From Tessaracoccus antarcticus (GTDB taxonomy: Bacteria; Actinomycetota; Actinomycetes; Propionibacteriales; Propionibacteriaceae), in contig NZ_REFW01000001.1 of NCBI RefSeq assembly GCF_003688855.1, positions 248,001 to 312,000 on the forward strand: a stretch of DNA of 64,000 nt. Reading direction: 5' to 3'. Position 1 is the first letter of the stretch, and each line of letters begins with the position of its first letter. Positions 8,769-16,237 of this stretch are shown piece by piece. The notes under the pieces are model-generated. The model made no database searches. It was not told where the DNA came from and saw only the letters and a program-made list of their open reading frames with translations. The position numbers were made by a program, and so were the translations under genes.

Positions 8769-9331
8769 GTCGTTGTCTCTCCTATCTGCGCTGACAACTT
8801 GGGGTGAAGTCGTCGACGGAGCCGATGCATGCGAGACTTCACAGCAGCCAGGCTGATACCAAGCACCTCTGCTGTTTCCGCCATGGTGTAGCCCTCCAAC
8901 GCGACAAGCGAGAGCATCTGCTGGTCTTGCCGTCCGAGGCTCTTCAACTCCGAGGCAAGGAGCGGTTCGAGCCCATCGATACTGCCGCCGAGAAATTCCT
9001 GAGCAGCATCTCGCGAAACATCAGAGCGCGGCAACCGGTCCAGCATCTCCCGGTATCTGAGCGAGGACCGCCTGACGTTGCGGGTGACATACGTTGCAGT
9101 CACCAGAAGCCACGGCATCACGGACCCGTTCACCACGCGCACGTCAATACGCCGTCGCCACAACTCCATGAACGCAATCGCGACCGTGTCCTCCGCGTCC
9201 GCAACCGACTCCACCAGGCGAAGGACATGCCGGAACACTCGGTCCCTGTGCAGGTCAAAGATGCGCGCGAACGACTCACCATCGCCCGCGATGGCTTCGC
9301 CCCAGAGCACCTGCTCCTCCTGTGCTTCCAT
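8765..9331 (-). CDS. ECF sigma-70 factor
   Basis: This 188-residue protein has sigma region 2 at about 20-85 (ESFARIFDLHRDRVFRHV, then AEDTVAIAFMELWRRR) and region 4 at about 125-175 (DQQMLSLVALEGYTMAE, then LGISLAAVKSRMHRLRRRL). It is therefore an extracytoplasmic-function sigma factor that redirects RNA polymerase. The ATG at 9331 is preferred, but a GTG at 9367 would add 12 residues and cannot be excluded. The gene heads a tight operon with a single-pass membrane protein (four-base overlap) and a lipoprotein, which are probably its regulators or outputs. No promoter matching its own specificity could be picked out. Confidence 0.9.
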   Translation of the reverse strand: MEAQEEQVLWGEAIAGDGESFARIFDLHRDRVFRHVLRLVESVADAEDTVAIAFMELWRRRIDVRVVNGSVMPWLLVTATYVTRNVRRSSLRYREMLDRLPRSDVSRDAAQEFLGGSIDGLEPLLASELKSLGRQDQQMLSLVALEGYTMAETAEVLGISLAAVKSRMHRLRRRLHPKLSAQIGETTT

Positions 9332-9925
9332 ACCCTGTAGTGTCCCCACATCCGCAAAAGGATTCACCTTCCACGCGGATGTGGAGAGGATTACCGGCTA
9401 GCTTCAGGAGTCGCATCCCTCTGGTGGGCCCACCGCTCAGAATGACCTTTGAATCGCCCGGCGTCTCCGGAGAGTCAAACGATTGGCAACGCAATGGCTG
9501 CCGCCTGCGATTGAGAATTCAGTTGCGTGGAATCGAGTGCCACTGAAGCCACGCTTCGCATGTGGGGTGTCGACACGCAGCGCAGATTGAACACTTCTCC
9601 GCTCAGCACATCGAACAAACGGCCCGATTCGGCGTAGGTATTCAAAGTACGTGAGTCATATGCAAGCGTTAGGAACCGGCTACTCGAAGCTGGCTCCGCT
9701 ATCCGGTGGATGTTGGGTTTTGAGTCGCGGGGCAGACCTGACACATCACCGAGACTGCCATTAAGGACGTCGTTGACTGCATCTCCGCGCCATGTGGTGC
9801 CAGTAACCGAAATCACTCACTTGTGCGGCTCAATTTCGAAGCAAAGAAGGCCTCCCAGTTAGTTGCACAACTGGAAAGCAAGTGAGATGGTGATGCCAAT
9901 ACTCGGACCGGAAGGATGTTCAATC
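9332..9925. other. long gene-free divergent gap
   Basis: This interval of about 590 bases separates the divergent sigma-factor operon and the membrane-protein/regulator pair. It carries repeat copy B. A minus-strand frame (9475-9816) stays open through it but has a weak GTG start and no ribosome-binding site. I treat it as non-coding while noting it in the findings. Confidence 0.5.
9567..9624 (+). repeat. dispersed repeat, copy B with palindrome
   Basis: The copy opens with the perfect palindrome GTGTCGACAC (9567-9576) and continues GCAGCGCAGATTGAACACT. The first 28 bases from 9568 match copy C at 27 positions. The stretch from 9582 matches copy A at 35 of 43 positions. Confidence 0.8.
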
Positions 9926-10408
9926 GTGGCCACGCCAGCACCAGGGGTTGAATCTGGCACGCAAGAAGAGCTGCGGGCCATCGAGTCCGCCCGACAGGCC
10001 GCCGTCGATAGCACCCCGCGCCCGGAGTGGCTGAACGTCCTTTTCGCCCTCACAGTTGGGGTGGCATTCGGCTTCGCAGTGCTCCGAACCCCGACCGGGT
10101 GGACAGTGGGGGCGGTCGTCTTCGTCGTGGGGTTGGTGGGATTCCTCGTGATCGACACTCATCTGAAGCGCCGCACGGGAGGGTTGCTGAACGTCAGCGG
10201 GCGCAACGCTCTGCGATTCTTCTTGATGTACGCCATCATCTTCGTCCTCGGCCAGATCCAACCGCCCATCAGCTGGCAGCCATGGTTTGCCATCGCGGCG
10301 GGGCTTTCAGTCGCAATTGCTGGCTACATCTATCTCCGCTGGGATGCCGCCGACACAGCCAAGAAACTGGCCACCGGAGACTTTGAATCCAGTGACCTGA
10401 TGCCGTGA
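9926..10408 (+). CDS. four-helix membrane protein, unknown
   Basis: This 160-residue protein has four hydrophobic segments at about 36-54, 58-77, 96-112 and 118-137, and hydrophilic ends. I do not recognise the family. The GTG at 9926 is chosen because GGAAGGA lies 8 bases upstream; in-frame ATGs at 9887 and 9893 lack such a site. Its stop overlaps the start of the winged-helix regulator at 10405 (GTGA), so the two are co-translated. Small membrane protein plus small regulator pairs of this sort are common in actinobacteria, and the regulator usually controls the pair itself. Confidence 0.78.
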   Translation: MATPAPGVESGTQEELRAIESARQAAVDSTPRPEWLNVLFALTVGVAFGFAVLRTPTGWTVGAVVFVVGLVGFLVIDTHLKRRTGGLLNVSGRNALRFFLMYAIIFVLGQIQPPISWQPWFAIAAGLSVAIAGYIYLRWDAADTAKKLATGDFESSDLMP

Positions 10409-10713
10409 CCCAACAACCGGACACCTTCGACGAACTCATCCACTCCCCAGTTCGACTAAAAATCTGCGCCGCGCTGGCCACAGCCACTGCATTGGAATTC
10501 ACAGCCATCGAGGACGCACTCAGGATCTCCACTTCCACACTGTCCAAACAGTTGGGGGTTTTGGGAGAAGCTGGCTATGTCACGCTCGACAAGCGCAAGC
10601 AGCCCTTCGGACGACCACGCACCTGGGTCTCGCTGACGCGAAAAGGCCGCCGCGCCTTCGATGCACACGTCGCCGCCCTGCGCCGACTCATCGGCGACGA
10701 CGTGACCCCATGA
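10405..10713 (+). CDS. winged-helix transcriptional regulator
   Basis: This 102-residue protein is a single winged-helix domain of the PadR/MarR-like single-domain type that regulates small membrane proteins. The HTH spans about 30-65 (FTAIEDALRISTSTLSKQLGVL) and is followed by a basic wing with GRPRTWVSLTRKGRRAF. There is no room for a separate ligand domain. The GTG start overlaps the stop of the preceding membrane-protein gene by four bases, giving a two-gene operon. Its target is most likely its own promoter somewhere in 9332-9925, which is inference. Confidence 0.85.
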   Translation: MTQQPDTFDELIHSPVRLKICAALATATALEFTAIEDALRISTSTLSKQLGVLGEAGYVTLDKRKQPFGRPRTWVSLTRKGRRAFDAHVAALRRLIGDDVTP

Positions 10714-10823
10714 GTTCCCCGGCGACCCGCCTGGAGCGACACCCATCGCTGGTTGAACGTGAAAGGGACGCTAGTTTTTGACCATGAATTTATAGAGGGC
10801 CGTTTTCAAAGACTGGAGGGCAC

Positions 10824-10859
10824 CTCGACAATGTCGAGACGCAGCGCAGATTGAACACT
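10824..10859 (+). repeat. dispersed repeat, copy C with palindrome
   Basis: The copy is led by a perfect palindrome, CTCGACA-a-TGTCGAG (10824-10838), and runs into GCAGCGCAGATTGAACACT. Bases 10832-10859 match copy B at 27 of 28 positions. The similarity stops abruptly after ACACT. Confidence 0.8.
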
Positions 10860-11059
10860 CAGCGTGAACGCCATCGTCACAAGCTTGACCCAGTGGCCAG
10901 CCAGTGGCTGGAACTGTCGACGCACAAGTCGAACCCCAGCACCTTGACGTGTCCGAGGGCCATGGACGAGGTGGTTGCTGCCGCCACTCATTGGCGACAG
11001 CGTCGGTTTCGGCCAGACACGCTCGATCGGGCGTGAGTGCGATGACACATGAAGTTAGA

Positions 11060-11085
11060 TTGTGCTCAATTCAGTTGTGTGCAAT
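11060..11085. promoter_or_regulatory. direct repeats in ohr promoter
   Basis: TTGTGCTCAAT at 11060-11070 and TTGTGTGCAAT at 11075-11085 are direct repeats with a 15-base period, each an imperfect ATTG/CAAT dyad. They lie about 80 bases before the ohr start, where an OhrR-type MarR repressor would be expected to bind. No ohrR gene is adjacent, so the regulator is unknown. Confidence 0.4.
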
Positions 11086-11162
11086 AGTTCTTCCACGAAG
11101 GAACCACAACTCTCGCGAGCCCTCCTGCTCGTCGAGGTCTTCGAAGATGAAAGGCACACACA

Positions 11163-11585
11163 ATGGAACCGCTCTACACTGCGGAAGCCCTCTCGACTGG
11201 CGCTGGTCGCAACGGTCACGTGAGAACGACATCCGGCACGGTCGACCTCGACCTGGCCATCCCGAAAGCAATGGGTGGATCCGGCGACGGTGCGAACCCG
11301 GAGGAGCTTTTCGCTGCCGGTTATGCCGCGTGCTTCCACTCTGCCCTGCAGATGGTCGCCCGTCAGGCCAAGGTCGCGATTTCTGACACCTCCGTCGGTA
11401 GCGAGGTGCACGTCCTGACCAACGAGAAAGGCGGGTTCACCCTGGCGGTCAACCTCGAGGTCGTGATTCCTGAACTCGCCCACGAACAGGCGCAAGCTCT
11501 TGCGGAGGCCGCCCACCAGGCCTGCCCGTACTCCAACGCCACCCGCGGCAACATCGACGTCACCGTCACTGTCTCGCAGGACTGA
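11163..11585 (+). CDS. ohr: organic hydroperoxide resistance protein
   Basis: This 140-residue OsmC/Ohr-fold protein should reduce organic and fatty-acid hydroperoxides with a reactive cysteine pair, in the cytoplasm. The two catalytic cysteines lie in AACFHSA (about residue 59) and ACPYSNAT (about 121), the exact motifs of the Ohr subgroup. The N-terminal Arg-containing segment (GRNGHVRT) and length also match. The ATG at 11163 is the natural family start (MEPLYTAEA). The gene is monocistronic, with direct repeats upstream and no linked ohrR. Confidence 0.95.
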   Translation: MEPLYTAEALSTGAGRNGHVRTTSGTVDLDLAIPKAMGGSGDGANPEELFAAGYAACFHSALQMVARQAKVAISDTSVGSEVHVLTNEKGGFTLAVNLEVVIPELAHEQAQALAEAAHQACPYSNATRGNIDVTVTVSQD

Positions 11586-11948
11586 TCCCAACCCTGCTGC
11601 GCGGGGTACACCTCAACAACTGACACGGCGCGGGACTGAATGAGCTAGCTCCAGTTCCGCGCCGATTGGCGTGGGGCGGTCGAATCCTCACACCGAGGTC
11701 GTGCCTCCTACTTGGTGGACACAAATCGACGGGCGCCGCCGACACACCAGGGATGCCTTCCAAGAGGGCCGAAACCGCACATTGAACGGTATCCAAGACA
11801 GAAAGGCGTTTGTCCAATCTAGGCTGCGTCTCGACAACAGGTGAGCGTCTCAGTCCACAGCGGCATCGAGTTACACGTATGTAGTTATCCACGGGCTGTG
11901 CACAACTCCGTGGATAACCCTGTGTTGAGCCCCGCATAGGCTGGAAGT
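11586..11948. other. gene-free gap upstream of MpaB gene
   Basis: This interval of about 360 bases contains repeat copy D and the upstream region of the MpaB-like gene. No coding region was recognised. Confidence 0.5.
11777..11836 (-). repeat. dispersed repeat, copy D (inverted pair)
   Basis: Bases 11815-11836 match the reverse complement of copy C at 20 of 22 positions (CAATCT..GCTGCGTCTCGACA). A short forward piece, GCACATTGAAC, is at 11777-11787. Two partial copies therefore face each other about 30 bases apart. Confidence 0.6.
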
Positions 11949-12836
11949 ATGCACAACCCCCTGTCCTCACTTCGTCGCGCCATCGGTGAAACTCTGCGTT
12001 CCCGCGTGGCTGGCCCCGACGCGGATGCCAAGGCCGCCGCCATCTGGGACTCCCCCGGCGAACGCTGGCACACCCCCGATTCCATGATCTGGCATGTCAA
12101 CGGCGACGCTGCCATGTATGCGGGCGGCATACGATCGTTGCTGTTGCAGGCCCTGCACCCCGCGGCCATGGCAGGGGTTGCCGGCCACTCGGGCTACCGC
12201 TCCGACCCGTGGGGCCGGCTGCAGCGCACCAGCGAGTTCCTCGCACTGACCACCTACGGTCCCATCCCCAAGGCCGAAGCCCTGATCGGCAAGATCCGCA
12301 GCATCCACGAACGAGTCCGCGGCAAGACTGACGACGGCACCCCCTATCGCGCCTCCGACCCACACTTGCTGGAGTGGGTCCACCTCGCAGAGACAGAGAG
12401 CTTCCTCACAGGCTTCCACCAGTTCGGGGACCGCAAGCTCACACAGGCCGAAGCGGACGCCTACGTGGCCGAGGCCGCCCCCGTCGGGGAGATGCTGGGA
12501 GCGGTCGATCTTCCGCGCACCGAAGCAGAACTCCATGCGGCGCTGGACGCCTACCGTCCCGAACTGCGGGCCTCGCAGGCAGCGCACGACACGGTGTCCT
12601 TCCTGGTGAACACACCTCCGGTGCCGTGGATCGCTCGGCCGGGATACTGGATGCTGGTGGCCGGGGCCATCAGCACGCTTCCGGTGTGGGCGCGGCGCGA
12701 GCTGAAGTTGCCAACCAGCAGATGGTTTGACCGTCTGGTGGGCAAACCGCTCGGCAGTTTCGCCACTGCCGTGGTGCGATGGGCACTCACCTCACCCGGC
12801 CGGGTCCAGTCGGGGACCTACTCCACGCCGAGCTGA
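11949..12836 (+). CDS. MpaB-family (DUF2236) oxygenase
   Basis: This 295-residue protein matches the DUF2236/MpaB family, all-alpha haem-type oxygenases related to latex-clearing protein Lcp and found widely in actinobacteria. The landmark LLLQALHPAAMAGVAGHS (about 64-81) carries the conserved His. DPWGRLQRTSEFL, IRSIHERVRG and LEWVHLAETESFL follow in the family order. The substrate is unknown. The C-terminal 6 codons overlap the end of the convergent NAD(P)-binding gene (12818-12836), so the two transcripts are antisense at their ends. The ATG at 11949 is the only sensible start. Confidence 0.88.
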   Translation: MHNPLSSLRRAIGETLRSRVAGPDADAKAAAIWDSPGERWHTPDSMIWHVNGDAAMYAGGIRSLLLQALHPAAMAGVAGHSGYRSDPWGRLQRTSEFLALTTYGPIPKAEALIGKIRSIHERVRGKTDDGTPYRASDPHLLEWVHLAETESFLTGFHQFGDRKLTQAEADAYVAEAAPVGEMLGAVDLPRTEAELHAALDAYRPELRASQAAHDTVSFLVNTPPVPWIARPGYWMLVAGAISTLPVWARRELKLPTSRWFDRLVGKPLGSFATAVVRWALTSPGRVQSGTYSTPS

Positions 12837-13576
12837 CGGACACTTCGATGCGGCAATCCGGACCGCTCCGGCTCCGGCGCCATTCGGTAGCCTTCCCGCC
12901 GTGGTGCGAAGGGTCGGCCGGCTGCTCGACGCGCCAGGCTTTCCATGGCCTCCCACACGCCGGTCCTGCCATCCCGGAAGCGAATGGTCACCCCCGCCAG
13001 GTCGGTGCGCCCCACTACGCCCACCAGGAGCTCGGCCACATTGCCGCGGGAGACCCTCCCCCCGGACACCTCGTCGCCGTACTGGATCCGTCCTGACTTC
13101 GGGTCGTCAGTCAGCTGACACGGCCCGAGAATGGTCCAGTTCAGGGAGGTTCCCCGCAGATATTCATCGGCTACAGCCTTGGCGTCCGCGTACGCGTGAA
13201 ACGGATTGTCCGCAGGGACGTTGTCGCGGCCTGACCCCACGTAGGAGAGCATGACGAACCTCCCCACTCCCTCGGCGACAGAGGCGTCGATGGTGCGGAT
13301 GGCAGCGTCCCTGTCCACAGCGTAGGTGCGTTGCGGAATACCGGCCCCGGCTCCCGCAGCCCAGATGACGGCGTCGCCACCTGCCACAAGGCGTCGCAGT
13401 TCCGCCTCGTCTGCCTGCTCCACATCGCTGACCAGCGCCTTCGCACCAGTGCCCTCGACCTCTGCCACATGGTCAGGATTACGCACCACCGATGTCACCC
13501 GGTGGCCGCCCCTGACGAGTAATGGCGCAGCCAACAGGGCAACCTGTCCGTGTCCTCCAATGATCACGATCCTCAT
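12818..13576 (-). CDS. NAD(P)-binding SDR-like protein, copy 1
   Basis: This 252-residue protein starts with IVIIGGHGQVALL, a GGxGxxA/G dinucleotide fold typical of atypical SDRs of the YwnB/NAD(P)-binding (PF13460-like) group. GRFVMLSYVGSG and FHAYADAKAVADEYLR provide the active-site-type Ser, Tyr and Lys region, although the classical YxxxK is here YADAK. The ATG at 13576 is chosen; the longer frame upstream has no family similarity. It is a clear paralogue of the next gene upstream (13668-14366) and carries a basic, Pro-rich C-terminal tail of about 20 extra residues. Likely a quinone or carbonyl reductase; the substrate is unknown. Confidence 0.85.
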   Translation of the reverse strand: MRIVIIGGHGQVALLAAPLLVRGGHRVTSVVRNPDHVAEVEGTGAKALVSDVEQADEAELRRLVAGGDAVIWAAGAGAGIPQRTYAVDRDAAIRTIDASVAEGVGRFVMLSYVGSGRDNVPADNPFHAYADAKAVADEYLRGTSLNWTILGPCQLTDDPKSGRIQYGDEVSGGRVSRGNVAELLVGVVGRTDLAGVTIRFRDGRTGVWEAMESLARRAAGRPFAPRREGYRMAPEPERSGLPHRSVRQLGVE

Positions 13577-13667
13577 GGGTCGACCATAACGCTGGCACGG
13601 ATGGAAGAATCTGATCCGTTGGCAAGCAATAGGTGAGGGACGACCTTGGCCGGATACGGCGAATCGA

Positions 13668-14366
13668 CTACTCGGGCTGACCTTCCCGCAGCGGGGCGAC
13701 GGGGGTGCCGTCGGCGCGCCGGGCCAGGCTCTCCATTGCCTCCCAGATGGCCACGTTGCCGTCCCGGAAGTTGATGGTGACACCACCGAGGTCGCTGCGG
13801 CCCACGACACCCGTCAGCAGTTCCGCCACGTTGGCACGGGAAGTCCTGCCCTCGGTGACGTGGTCGCCATACTCGATGCGACTCGTCCCCTCGTCGAGGG
13901 TGAGCTCGCCCGGACCGAGGATGGTCCAGTTGAGGCCGGTGGCACGAAGGTGGGCATCGGCCGCTGCTTTGGCATCCGCGTAGGCGTGGAACGGATCGTC
14001 CTCAGGGACGTTGTCCCGTCCAGCACCCACGTAGGACACCATGACGAACCTCCCGACCCCCTGCGTGACCGCCGCATCAATGGCGCGGATCGCCGCGTCC
14101 CTGTCCACGGCGTACGTCCGCTCCTGGCTTCCGCCACCTGCGCCGGCAGCCCACACGATGGCATCGCAGCCCAGCACAAGGTCGCGGGTCTCCATATCGT
14201 CCATACGCTCGACGTCGGCCACCACGGCGGTGGCACCCGTTGCCTCAACGTCGGACACATGGTCCTGGTTGCGCACCACGGACCTGACGTCATGACCCCC
14301 TCGGGCCAGCATCGGGGCGGCCAACAGGGCCACCTTCCCATGTCCACCGATGATCATGATCTTCAT
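13668..14366 (-). CDS. NAD(P)-binding SDR-like protein, copy 2
   Basis: This 232-residue protein is a tandem paralogue of the product of 12818-13576. The two share the IIGGHGxVALLAAPxL start, the RTYAVDRDAAIR segment, GRFVMxSYVGxGRDNVP, LNWTILGP and VWEAMESLARRA. Most differences are in surface positions and at the C-terminus, where this copy ends cleanly in LREGQPE. It has the same dinucleotide fold and likely reductase role. Only 91 bases separate the two genes, which indicates a local duplication. The ATG at 14366 fits the family start. Confidence 0.87.
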   Translation of the reverse strand: MKIMIIGGHGKVALLAAPMLARGGHDVRSVVRNQDHVSDVEATGATAVVADVERMDDMETRDLVLGCDAIVWAAGAGGGSQERTYAVDRDAAIRAIDAAVTQGVGRFVMVSYVGAGRDNVPEDDPFHAYADAKAAADAHLRATGLNWTILGPGELTLDEGTSRIEYGDHVTEGRTSRANVAELLTGVVGRSDLGGVTINFRDGNVAIWEAMESLARRADGTPVAPLREGQPE

Positions 14367-14404
14367 GGATCGACCCTACCCGGGGGGCCGGTTCGGCGAG
14401 GCGT

Positions 14405-14602
14405 ATGGTCGGGGTCGTGACAGCCGCAGTTCCCGCCGCACGCCCCCGCAAACGCCCCGACCCCAAGTGTCCCTTGCGACCCGGGGAGCCGTGCACTCTG
14501 TGCCAGGCGAGCGTCACGGGACCGCAGGACTGCGGCCTCGTCTACCTGATCATGGACGACCCGGAATCCCGGGACGAGCTGGCCGCCTGGAAGCGACGCT
14601 GA
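14405..14602 (+). CDS. small Cys-motif protein (DUF6767-like)
   Basis: This protein of about 61-65 residues has an Arg/Pro-rich N-terminus followed by KCPLRPGEPCTLCQ and GPQDCGLVYLIM. Four cysteines in this spacing suggest a metal-binding knuckle. The pattern matches a small conserved actinobacterial family that I recall as DUF6767, with no known function. The start may be the ATG at 14405 or the GTG at 14417. The gene is divergent from the NAD(P)-binding pair and convergent with a lipoprotein gene. Confidence 0.65.
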   Translation: MVGVVTAAVPAARPRKRPDPKCPLRPGEPCTLCQASVTGPQDCGLVYLIMDDPESRDELAAWKRR

Positions 14603-14617
14603 CCCCGGGATGGTCAA

Positions 14618-15217
14618 TCAGTTGACGACGAGGACGGTGTCGGCGGATCCCTGTGTGCAGCGTTCGGGGATGCCTGCAACGCTGGTCTTGAGGACCGCGG
14701 TGGTGGCGACGCTGAACTGACGGCCCACGAGGTGCTCGGTGCCGGCGATGGTCGCAGACGGCTTGCCCTCCTGCAGCACGAACGTGGCGTCGGCGGGGAA
14801 CACCAGCAGCTGCGGCTTACCCTCGTTGGTGAGCGCGAAGCAGCCGCCGGGACCAGCGATGAGCTTTTGGTTGGTCGGACCGGCCGTGCCCGTGGGGACG
14901 GTGCCGGAGTGCTGCAGCGCCAGGATGCCCTGGTCCCCTGCGACGGTGACGTCAACGACGCCGCTCTCATCGTTCGGTCCAATGGTCTCAGCCGGCGTCG
15001 ACGGTTCGGTGGGGGCGGACTCTGGCTCGGAAGTCTCCGTCATCGGCTCGATGGACTCGCCCATCGGCTCGGACGTCGCGGTGGTTGCCTCTTCACCCGG
15101 CGCCGTCACTGTGACGGTGGGCGTCGGGGCGGAGTCATCCGGGGCGCACGCGGTCACGCCCAGCGCAACGGCAGCCAGGGCGAAGGGGACAACAAAACGA
15201 AGACGGTTGAACGACAT
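14618..15217 (-). CDS. lipoprotein with Thr/Glu/Pro-rich linker
   Basis: This 199-residue protein has a lipoprotein signal peptide ending in LGVTAC (Cys about 24). A low-complexity Thr/Ser/Glu/Pro linker (about 25-85) follows, then a compact C-terminal domain of about 110 residues with two cysteines (GGCFAL and ERCTQ) that probably pair. It should be tethered to the outer face of the membrane. The domain is not recognised. The ATG at 15217 has GGAGG nearby, and in-frame codons further upstream lack one. It is a monocistronic gene converging on the small Cys protein. Confidence 0.75.
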   Translation of the reverse strand: MSFNRLRFVVPFALAAVALGVTACAPDDSAPTPTVTVTAPGEEATTATSEPMGESIEPMTETSEPESAPTEPSTPAETIGPNDESGVVDVTVAGDQGILALQHSGTVPTGTAGPTNQKLIAGPGGCFALTNEGKPQLLVFPADATFVLQEGKPSATIAGTEHLVGRQFSVATTAVLKTSVAGIPERCTQGSADTVLVVN

Positions 15218-15386
15218 CAATTTCCTCCAGGGAATTCTTGTGCGGCGCGCGGCAATACACACGCGGCCTGCGATGAGTAGCCGAACAATATTAGATCCCC
15301 ATGGCCGAGTTGCCCAATCGGCAGCGCTGAGCGGCCACTCTTCACACAGACGCCGTGGTGGCTGAGCCGCCCCACCCGTCGATGAA

Positions 15387-16109
15387 TCAGGCCCGTGCAG
15401 AACTCCCGCCAGGGTCCGGCTCGAACACGATGGGGCCCGGCCGCAAGCTCTCCAACCACGCCCTTGTCACTCGTACATGCTGCATGGACAGGTACCGGGC
15501 GGATTCGGGATCACGGTTCCTGATGGCCAAAGCGATCTCCCCATGCGCGTGATCGCTGATGCCCTTCAACGTGTCCCCTTCAGACATCTCGAACATCCGG
15601 TAATCGCGGCCACGCCGGCGCATGACCTCCAGGAGAGACGCGACCATCTCGTCGCCAGCACCACGAATGATCATTGAATGGAACTCGGCGTCCAGCGTCT
15701 GCGCGAGATCTGAAGGCGGCGTCGTTGCCAACTCTTCGGCCAGTTCGACGAGGCGGCCGCACTCGGCATCGGTCATCCGTGCTGCCGCCTGGGCCGCAAC
15801 GTGACCCTCCAGGACCTCCCTCAGCGAGAACAGTTCCAGGTAGCGGTCCAATGGAAGCAGCGGCATCACCATCTCCAGCCCCGACATGATCTGGGGAGCC
15901 TTCATCTCAGACACGGCGGACCTGCGACCCGGCCGCGAGGTCAGCACGCCAGCCACCGAGAGCATCTTCTGCGCCTCGCGCAGCGAACTCCGCGACACAC
16001 CAAAACGCTCACAGAGGTCAGCCTCGCTGGGAAGAAGTTGCCCTGCGCCCAACTCCCCCGAAGCAATCATCCGGGCAAGCCCGGTCCTTGCGGTCTCCAC
16101 AGCGCTCAT
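15387..16109 (-). CDS. FadR-subfamily GntR regulator
   Basis: This 240-residue protein has an N-terminal GntR winged helix (about 10-75, with LLPSEADLCERFGVSRSSLREA) and an all-helical FCD ligand domain (about 90-225, with LFSLREVLEGHVAAQAA, DAEFHSMII and HGEIALAI, whose acidic and His residues usually hold a metal). This is the FadR branch, which senses sugar acids, fatty acids or similar carboxylates. The ATG at 16109 has a perfect AGGAGG 4 bases before it. It is divergent from the aminotransferase and sugar ABC genes and flanked by matching operators, so it very likely represses that operon and itself. Confidence 0.93.
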   Translation of the reverse strand: MSAVETARTGLARMIASGELGAGQLLPSEADLCERFGVSRSSLREAQKMLSVAGVLTSRPGRRSAVSEMKAPQIMSGLEMVMPLLPLDRYLELFSLREVLEGHVAAQAAARMTDAECGRLVELAEELATTPPSDLAQTLDAEFHSMIIRGAGDEMVASLLEVMRRRGRDYRMFEMSEGDTLKGISDHAHGEIALAIRNRDPESARYLSMQHVRVTRAWLESLRPGPIVFEPDPGGSSARA

Positions 16110-16152
16110 CTCGCCTCCTGTGTCGATCATCCCATCCCGCGCCCACCTCAGG

Positions 16153-16227
16153 ATTGTCTGACAATAGCGATGTTTTCACGTCCATCCATAGCCAAAAGCG
16201 AGTACTTGTCGCATACTTGTCCGACAG
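16153..16227. promoter_or_regulatory. two FadR/GntR-type operators
   Basis: ATTGTCtGACAAT at 16153-16165 is a perfect 13-base palindrome of the TTGTCnGACAA class bound by FCD-domain GntR regulators. A near copy, TTGTCCGACAG, is at 16217-16227, just before the aminotransferase ribosome-binding site. Half-sites ACTTGTC at 16204-16210 and 16216-16222 lie between. The first site is near the regulator's own start and the second near the operon start. Confidence 0.75.
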
Positions 16228-16237
16228 GAGGCAATCA

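Larger units (their letters stand above)
10714..11162. other. long gene-free gap upstream of ohr
   Basis: This interval of about 450 bases holds a hairpin-like palindrome (10824-10838), repeat copy C, and the presumed ohr promoter with the direct repeats listed separately. No convincing coding region was seen. Confidence 0.5.

Noticed and set aside
9475-9816. 113-codon minus-strand open frame through repeat B
   Set aside because: Its translation is protein-like (RLFDVLSGEVFNLRC) and a short part recurs in copy A. The start is a GTG without a ribosome-binding site and copy A has a stop in the same frame. Treated as part of the repeat.
7188-11948. Possible genomic island or prophage
   Set aside because: Repeats and orphan genes are suggestive, but no integrase, transposase, tRNA or att-like direct repeat pair was found.
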